Source: DATGEO01 sp035310015
Lineage (GTDB): Bacteria; Chloroflexota; Dormibacteria; Dormibacterales; Dormibacteraceae
Reading direction: 5' to 3'
Assembly: GCA_035310015.1 (NCBI GenBank)
Contig: DATGEO010000127.1
Coordinates: 1 to 17,914 of the forward strand
DNA: 17,914 nucleotides
Shown here: piece by piece, positions 14,627-17,914 of the stretch
Layout of the letters: each line of letters opens with the position of its first letter
How positions within the stretch are numbered: position 1 is the first letter of the stretch
Program-made: the position numbers and the translations under genes
The notes under the pieces: generated by a model
The model's input: only the letters and a program-made list of their open reading frames with translations
What the model was told of the DNA's origin: nothing
The model's database searches: none

Positions 14627-15190
14627 CTAATCCGGCGATCGGGCAGGCGACCACTCGGGGTTGGTCGCTGCGGTCAGCACGTGCTCCTCCCACCGGCCGT
14701 TGATGCGAAGGTAAGCCGGCGCGTGGCCCTCGACCTTGAAGCCGCACCTTGCGAGCACGGCCGCGCTGCGCTCGTTCCGCGGCATGTACGCCGCGGCGAC
14801 TCTGTGCAGGCCCCACCGGCGAAACGCGAAGTCGACCACCGCCCGGACCGTCTCGGTCATGTACCCGCGGCCCTGCGCCTCCTCGGCCAGGTTGTAGCCG
14901 AGCACGCAGGAGTCGAAAGCGCCCCGGACGACCTGCGTGAGGTTGACGTTGCCGACGATGCGGCGCGGCATCTCGCGGGCGAAGACGAAGGCCCGGAACG
15001 AGTCGCGACGGGAAAATTCCAGCTGGCGCTCGATGACCTGCTCGTGCCACGTGCTCTCGTCGAGCTGGTCCGGGCCGAAGGTCGGCGAGAAAGGCTGCAG
15101 GAAGGTCTGGTTGTCGGCGTAGTAGCGCACGATCTCCGGCACGTCCCCGGCGCCGGCCAGCCGGATGATCAGCCTGTCCGTCTCGATCAA
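14627..15190 (-). CDS. RimJ/RimL-type GNAT acetyltransferase
   Basis: A 187-residue GNAT protein. It opens with IETDRLIIR (2-10), the usual start of the RimJ/RimL group that acetylates protein N-termini or small amines. Other marks are IVGNVNLTQV (78-87), the acyl-CoA motif QGRGYMTE (106-113), and LHRVAAAY...NERSAAVLARCGF (128-151), where Asn139 and the RSxxVLxxxGF segment are typical. The start is TTG (15188-15190) with AGGGAG four bases before it; longer readings add residues with no family match and run opposite the plus-strand remnant. It ends 23 bases before the CBS gene. The real substrate is not evident. Confidence 0.87.
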   Translation of the reverse strand: MIETDRLIIRLAGAGDVPEIVRYYADNQTFLQPFSPTFGPDQLDESTWHEQVIERQLEFSRRDSFRAFVFAREMPRRIVGNVNLTQVVRGAFDSCVLGYNLAEEAQGRGYMTETVRAVVDFAFRRWGLHRVAAAYMPRNERSAAVLARCGFKVEGHAPAYLRINGRWEEHVLTAATNPEWSPARSPD

Positions 15191-15206
15191 ATCGCTCCCT
15201 AGACTA

Positions 15207-15416
15207 GTGTCGACCGACGCAGTGCGCCGCGTCGAGGAAGCGCCGCTGAAGGACCTCGCGTCCGTGACGTTCGACCAGGTCGAGGCGCAGATGGACCGGC
15301 TCCTCGAGCCCGACACCGACTCGGCCTCCCTCCACCTCCGGTGGGAGAGGCAGCAGTGGGCGGTCTCAGACCTCGACCTCGAGCAACCAGGAAGGGCTTG
15401 GCCACAGCTCGATGAA
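15207..15416 (+). pseudogene. N-terminal remnant resembling an R2-like ferritin-fold protein, cut at the DUF222 gene
   Basis: From GTG at 15207 the plus strand reads about 70 sensible codons with G/C at almost every third position up to about 15370, weaker after that. The segment TDSASLHLRWERQQWAVSDL followed by DLEQPGRAWPQLDEL looks like the start of R2-type diiron or ferritin-fold proteins, which have a WERxxW...LDFxxDxxxW pattern there. The likeness stops at 15416, next to the stop codon of the DUF222-HNH gene; beyond this the frame only reads antisense to that gene. No C-terminal part is found elsewhere in the window. I infer a gene truncated by insertion or rearrangement. The family call rests on pattern memory and is tentative. 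Confidence 0.42.
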
Positions 15417-16544
15417 CTACGGGTCCTGATCGGGCCCGGGCGATTCTGCGAAAGTCACGGTCGGGGCGACGACCATGATCGCGCCCTCGTCCGTCCGGAT
15501 CAGCTGCCATTGGCCCTCGTGAACCTTCCAGTGATGCCGGCCGCACAAGAGGATCTGGTTGTCGAGATCGCTGGCGCCGCCCTGCAGCCAGTGCACGATG
15601 TGGTGACCGTCGCACCACGAGGCGGGCCGGTCGCAACCCGGCCACTGGCAGTGCTGGTCGCGAGCGATTAGTGCCCGGCGCCTGGGTCCCCTGATCACCC
15701 GCTCCGACCGGCCGACGTCGATGACGACCGAGTCCTGCATCAGCACGCGGGTGAGGCTGCAGTCACACGCCCACCGCTCGACCGTCCGGCTGGAGACCGG
15801 GAGTGCGAAGTCCATCTCCGCGCCTGGAGCGCCGATCAGGCCGAGGAGCGTCTCGATCGAGGTCGTCACGTTCAGCTGGATGCTCTCGCTACCGCCCTTG
15901 GAGGCAATCTCGACCAGAGCATCGGCGAAGCGCCGCTCCACGCCGCGGTCGTCATGAGCGCCGGACGGCCGGGCAAGTCGCTCGAGCGCGGTTCTGACCA
16001 GCGCACCACCCACAGGGTCGAGGATGCCCGAGAGCAGCAGGCAGCCGTCGTCGGCGGAGCCGAGACGGAGGGCCCGCCTCCGGGCCTGCTCCGCCTGCTC
16101 GTCGGCGTAAGCCTTGGCGTTCACGGCGTGCCGGTAGTGCATGGACTGGTAGTGGAACTTGCCGGGCGAGCCCGCGCGCGCCAGGCTGAGCAGCTTGCCC
16201 TCGTCGAAAGCCTGGCCGACGGCTGCCGCCGTCCGGGCCATGACCGTCAGATGCGCAAAGCCGATCTCGCCGCCCTCCATCGACCTGGTGCTGGCGCCGA
16301 GATCAGCAAGGCGGTCGCCCACCGCGATGCGGTCCGCCGCCGCGTTCGAGGTCATGCGGCAGTTGAAGCGGATCCAGTCGAGGGCGCTGTAGGCGCCCTC
16401 GTCATCCCAGTGGTCGGTCTTGCGATATGCGGAGGCGAGCTGCGAGAACCGCAGCTCCAGCTGGTCGATCTGCCGGCGCAGGCCGACCATCTCCAGGGCG
16501 AGTCGAGCACCCTCGGGCTGCGCCGTCGTGACGTGGTCGAGCAC
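15417..16544 (-). CDS. DUF222 (13E12-like) protein with C-terminal HNH nuclease domain
   Basis: A 375-residue protein: DUF222 region (about 10-280) with an alpha-helical start (LRRQIDQLELRFSQLASAY), then an HNH domain (about 288-345). The HNH core shows C299, C304, C311, H314-H315, H318, N329, C334 and H337-H338, in the order C-x4-C-x6-C-x2-HH-x2-H, then LDN and LLCGRHH. It is complete, so metal binding and DNA cleavage are plausible. This family is multi-copy in actinobacteria (REP13E12 in mycobacteria), often near rearrangements. GTG start with no ribosome site, six bases after a TAGTCT element. The promoter contains a consensus LexA box, so it should be SOS-induced. The stop abuts a truncated plus-strand gene. 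Confidence 0.9.
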   Translation of the reverse strand: MLDHVTTAQPEGARLALEMVGLRRQIDQLELRFSQLASAYRKTDHWDDEGAYSALDWIRFNCRMTSNAAADRIAVGDRLADLGASTRSMEGGEIGFAHLTVMARTAAAVGQAFDEGKLLSLARAGSPGKFHYQSMHYRHAVNAKAYADEQAEQARRRALRLGSADDGCLLLSGILDPVGGALVRTALERLARPSGAHDDRGVERRFADALVEIASKGGSESIQLNVTTSIETLLGLIGAPGAEMDFALPVSSRTVERWACDCSLTRVLMQDSVVIDVGRSERVIRGPRRRALIARDQHCQWPGCDRPASWCDGHHIVHWLQGGASDLDNQILLCGRHHWKVHEGQWQLIRTDEGAIMVVAPTVTFAESPGPDQDP

Positions 16545-16550
16545 GTCCCG

Positions 16551-16579
16551 AGACTACGAACACCCGTTCGAAAGTGCAA
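16551..16579 (-). promoter_or_regulatory. Promoter of the DUF222-HNH gene (TTGCAC-N17-TAGTCT)
   Basis: On the minus strand TTGCAC (16574-16579) and TAGTCT (16551-16556) are exactly 17 bases apart, and TAGTCT ends six bases before the GTG start. This predicts transcription from the start codon, a leaderless message. It begins about 16 bases after the mnmA stop, so the gene has its own promoter. Confidence 0.65.
16557..16570 (-). promoter_or_regulatory. LexA (SOS) box in the DUF222-HNH promoter
   Basis: CGAACGGGTGTTCG on the minus strand fits the Gram-positive LexA consensus CGAACRNRYGTTYG at every position, with perfect 5-base arms. It lies entirely inside the -35/-10 spacer, directly abutting the -10 hexamer. 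LexA bound there would block RNA polymerase and be released after DNA damage. Binding itself is inferred. Confidence 0.75.
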
Positions 16580-16594
16580 CGCCTCCGGGGCAAA

Positions 16595-17668
16595 TTAACA
16601 GGGCCGCAGGCCCTGGTCGGGACTACCGGTGATCGTCCCCCCGCCCAGGACGCGCGTGCCGTCGTACAGCACGGCGGCCTGGCCTGGGGCGGCGCCGTAG
16701 AAGGGCTCCTCCAGGGTGAGCACACCGCCCGCGTAGGTCGCGCGCATCGGCCCGGCGTGATAGCGCAGGCGCGCCTCGCACTCGACCGGCTCTCTGGTGT
16801 CGGGGTCGATGAACGACACGTCGCGCAGGCCCACTGCCGTCGTCGCCAGCTCCTCCCGCCGCCCCACGACCAGGCGATTGGCCGGCGCGTCGATGCGCAG
16901 CACGTACCACGGCCCCGCCTCCCGCAGCGAGCCGAAGCCCGCGCGCTGGCCGACCGTGTACGTCGCGGTCCCACGGTGCGAGCCGAGGTCTCGCCCGGCG
17001 GCGTCCACCACCGAACCCGCCTGCACCGGCAGGCGCTCGGCGAGATAGCGCGTCGTCTCGCCGCGCGGGATGAAGCAGATCTCCTGGCTCTCGGCCTTCT
17101 GCGCGACGGGAAGCCCGAACTCGCGCGCGTGCTCGCGCACCTCCGGCTTGGTCATCGCTCCGAGCGGGAACACGATGCGCGCAAGCCGGTCGCGGTCGAG
17201 GTGGTAGAGCATGTACGACTGGTCCTTCGCCGGGTCGACGCCCGCGTGCAGCTCCGGACCGTGAGGGCCCGCGATGACGCGTGCGTAGTGACCGGTCGCG
17301 AGCGCGTCGAAGCCCAGCTCGAGGACGCGCGCCAGCATCAGGTCGAACCGCACGAAGGCGTTGCATCGCACGCACGGGTTGGGCGTCCGCCCCTCGAGGT
17401 AATCGCGGTGGAACGGCTCGATCACGCGCTCGCCGAACTCGCGCTCGAGGTTCCAGCAGTAATAAGGAATGCCAAGGATCGACGCCACGCGGCGCGCGTC
17501 CTCCACCGCCGAGAGCGAGCAGCACCCGCCGTGCCGCGCGCTCTCCTCGAGGTCCTCGCGGGGCCACTGCTGGAGGGTGATGCCGACGACGTCGTGGCCC
17601 CGCGCCTGCAGCAGAGCGGCGGCGACCGAAGAGTCCACGCCCCCGGACATGGCGACGGCGATTCTCAA
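16595..17668 (-). CDS. mnmA: tRNA-specific 2-thiouridylase MnmA
   Basis: A 357-residue cytoplasmic enzyme that activates U34 of Lys, Glu and Gln tRNAs with ATP and inserts sulfur to form 2-thiouridine. Motifs: PP-loop SGGVDSS (8-14), TPNPCVRCN (95-103) with catalytic Cys102, DALATGHYAR (121-130), DQSYML (149-154), and SQEICFIP (194-201) with the second catalytic Cys198. A further C49-C50 pair (GGCCSLSAVEDARRVA) is common in this family. The C-terminal beta domain contains YTVGQRAGFG (237-246). All needed residues are present and length is normal. The start is TTG with GAGGA six bases upstream. An open reading of 83 bases separates it from the NIL-domain gene, probably the same transcript. The sulfur donor (a cysteine desulfurase) is not in the window. 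Confidence 0.96.
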   Translation of the reverse strand: MRIAVAMSGGVDSSVAAALLQARGHDVVGITLQQWPREDLEESARHGGCCSLSAVEDARRVASILGIPYYCWNLEREFGERVIEPFHRDYLEGRTPNPCVRCNAFVRFDLMLARVLELGFDALATGHYARVIAGPHGPELHAGVDPAKDQSYMLYHLDRDRLARIVFPLGAMTKPEVREHAREFGLPVAQKAESQEICFIPRGETTRYLAERLPVQAGSVVDAAGRDLGSHRGTATYTVGQRAGFGSLREAGPWYVLRIDAPANRLVVGRREELATTAVGLRDVSFIDPDTREPVECEARLRYHAGPMRATYAGGVLTLEEPFYGAAPGQAAVLYDGTRVLGGGTITGSPDQGLRPC

Positions 17669-17674
17669 CGGACG

Positions 17675-17679
17675 TCCTC
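17675..17679 (-). promoter_or_regulatory. Shine-Dalgarno GAGGA supporting the TTG start of mnmA
   Basis: GAGGA is followed six bases later by TTG-AGA-ATC-GCC, whose product begins five residues before the SGGVDSS PP-loop region, as in other MnmA proteins. The next ATG is within the motif itself, so TTG is the start. Confidence 0.65.
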
Positions 17680-17751
17680 GACGATGTGCTCGGTCACGAT
17701 CTCCAGTCCTCTTTCACACCGTAGAGGATCGCCGGCTCGAGGACGCTCCGG

Positions 17752-17914
17752 TCACTCCACCAGGTCGCCTTCTGCCGGCTCCACTGTGACACCGCGGGAT
17801 TCGAGGTACTCGACTCCCCGTTCGAGCTCCTCCGGCTCGCCCGTGATCTCGAGCATCACCCATCCGTGGTCGCCGGTCACGTCCGCGCGGCGGATGTTGG
17901 TGACGATCTCGAAC
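17752..17914 (-). CDS. NIL-domain protein, C-terminal part (5' end beyond the window)
   Basis: The last 54 codons of a minus-strand gene that runs off the right edge. The visible protein reads FEIVTNIRRADVTGDHGWVM, then LEITGEPEELERGVEYLESR and GVTVEP, followed by an acidic end. This beta-alpha-beta pattern with GW and GVxVEP is that of the NIL domain, known as the C-terminal methionine-sensing domain of MetN transporters and as a fusion to ferredoxins. Because it ends the protein and no ATPase is visible, it could be a short stand-alone NIL protein or the tail of a larger one. It precedes mnmA in the same direction; a sulfur-metabolism link is only an inference. Confidence 0.72.
   Translation of the reverse strand, partial: FEIVTNIRRADVTGDHGWVMLEITGEPEELERGVEYLESRGVTVEPAEGDLVE

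Noticed and set aside
15199..15207. CTAGACTAG palindrome between the RimJ-type gene and the plus-strand remnant
   Set aside because: Perfect but only 4-base arms. It contains TA-like hexamers on both strands but the spacing to either start codon does not fit a promoter well.
17669..17751. Small inverted repeat TCCTCT/AGAGGA (17707-17728) and a 10-codon frame before mnmA
   Set aside because: A 6-bp arm with a 10-base loop and no U-tract is too weak for a terminator or riboswitch. The tiny frame has no good ribosome site spacing.
1..17914. CRISPR arrays, rRNA, tRNA genes and insertion-sequence ends
   Set aside because: No regularly spaced repeats, no tRNA T-loop/acceptor patterns, no transposase and no terminal inverted repeats were seen by eye on either strand.

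Overview
This is a high-GC bacterial window. It has strong G/C preference at third codon positions, many GTG/TTG starts, tightly packed genes and 4-base overlaps. A Gram-positive-type LexA box, a DUF222-HNH gene, a class A PBP with an Arg-rich N-terminus and a MnmA that is not of the usual actinobacterial flavour point to a high-GC Terrabacteria lineage such as Dormibacterota, Chloroflexota or a deep actinobacterial group. This taxonomic call is inference only. Apart from one GNAT gene and one gene remnant, everything reads on the minus strand, so transcription runs from high to low coordinates.

In transcription order, the right end holds the C-terminus of a stand-alone NIL-domain protein (17752-17914) and mnmA (16595-17668). 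The 50-base gap after mnmA carries a compact promoter, TTGCAC-N17-TAGTCT, with a consensus LexA box filling the spacer; it drives a DUF222-HNH (13E12-like) gene (15417-16544). On the plus strand, ending exactly where the HNH gene ends, is a roughly 70-codon remnant resembling the N-terminus of an R2-like ferritin-fold protein. Next come a RimJ-type acetyltransferase, a two-CBS protein, an Mrr-like protein with a degraded nuclease motif, and two overlapping ABC exporter genes (10033-13646) that look like a heterodimer with one degenerate ATP site.

A plus-strand GNAT gene (9245-10036) converges on the ABC pair with overlapping stop codons. It diverges from a small two-helix membrane protein gene with overlapping start codons. 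A perfect 9-bp-arm dyad is centred exactly on that shared start.

The central block (3183-8994) is a nuoJ-K-L-M-N cluster with 1-base gaps or 4-base overlaps. No nuoA-I gene lies beside it. The subunits keep the Complex I membrane-arm fold, but most of the charged residues needed for proton transfer are replaced: the NuoK-like protein lacks both channel glutamates, and NuoL and NuoM have Trp-Ser in place of Trp-Glu and Arg in place of the channel lysines. This is the strongest candidate for an undescribed system. The left end holds a bifunctional class A penicillin-binding protein and a CDP-alcohol phosphatidyltransferase, so the left half is mostly envelope and membrane functions.
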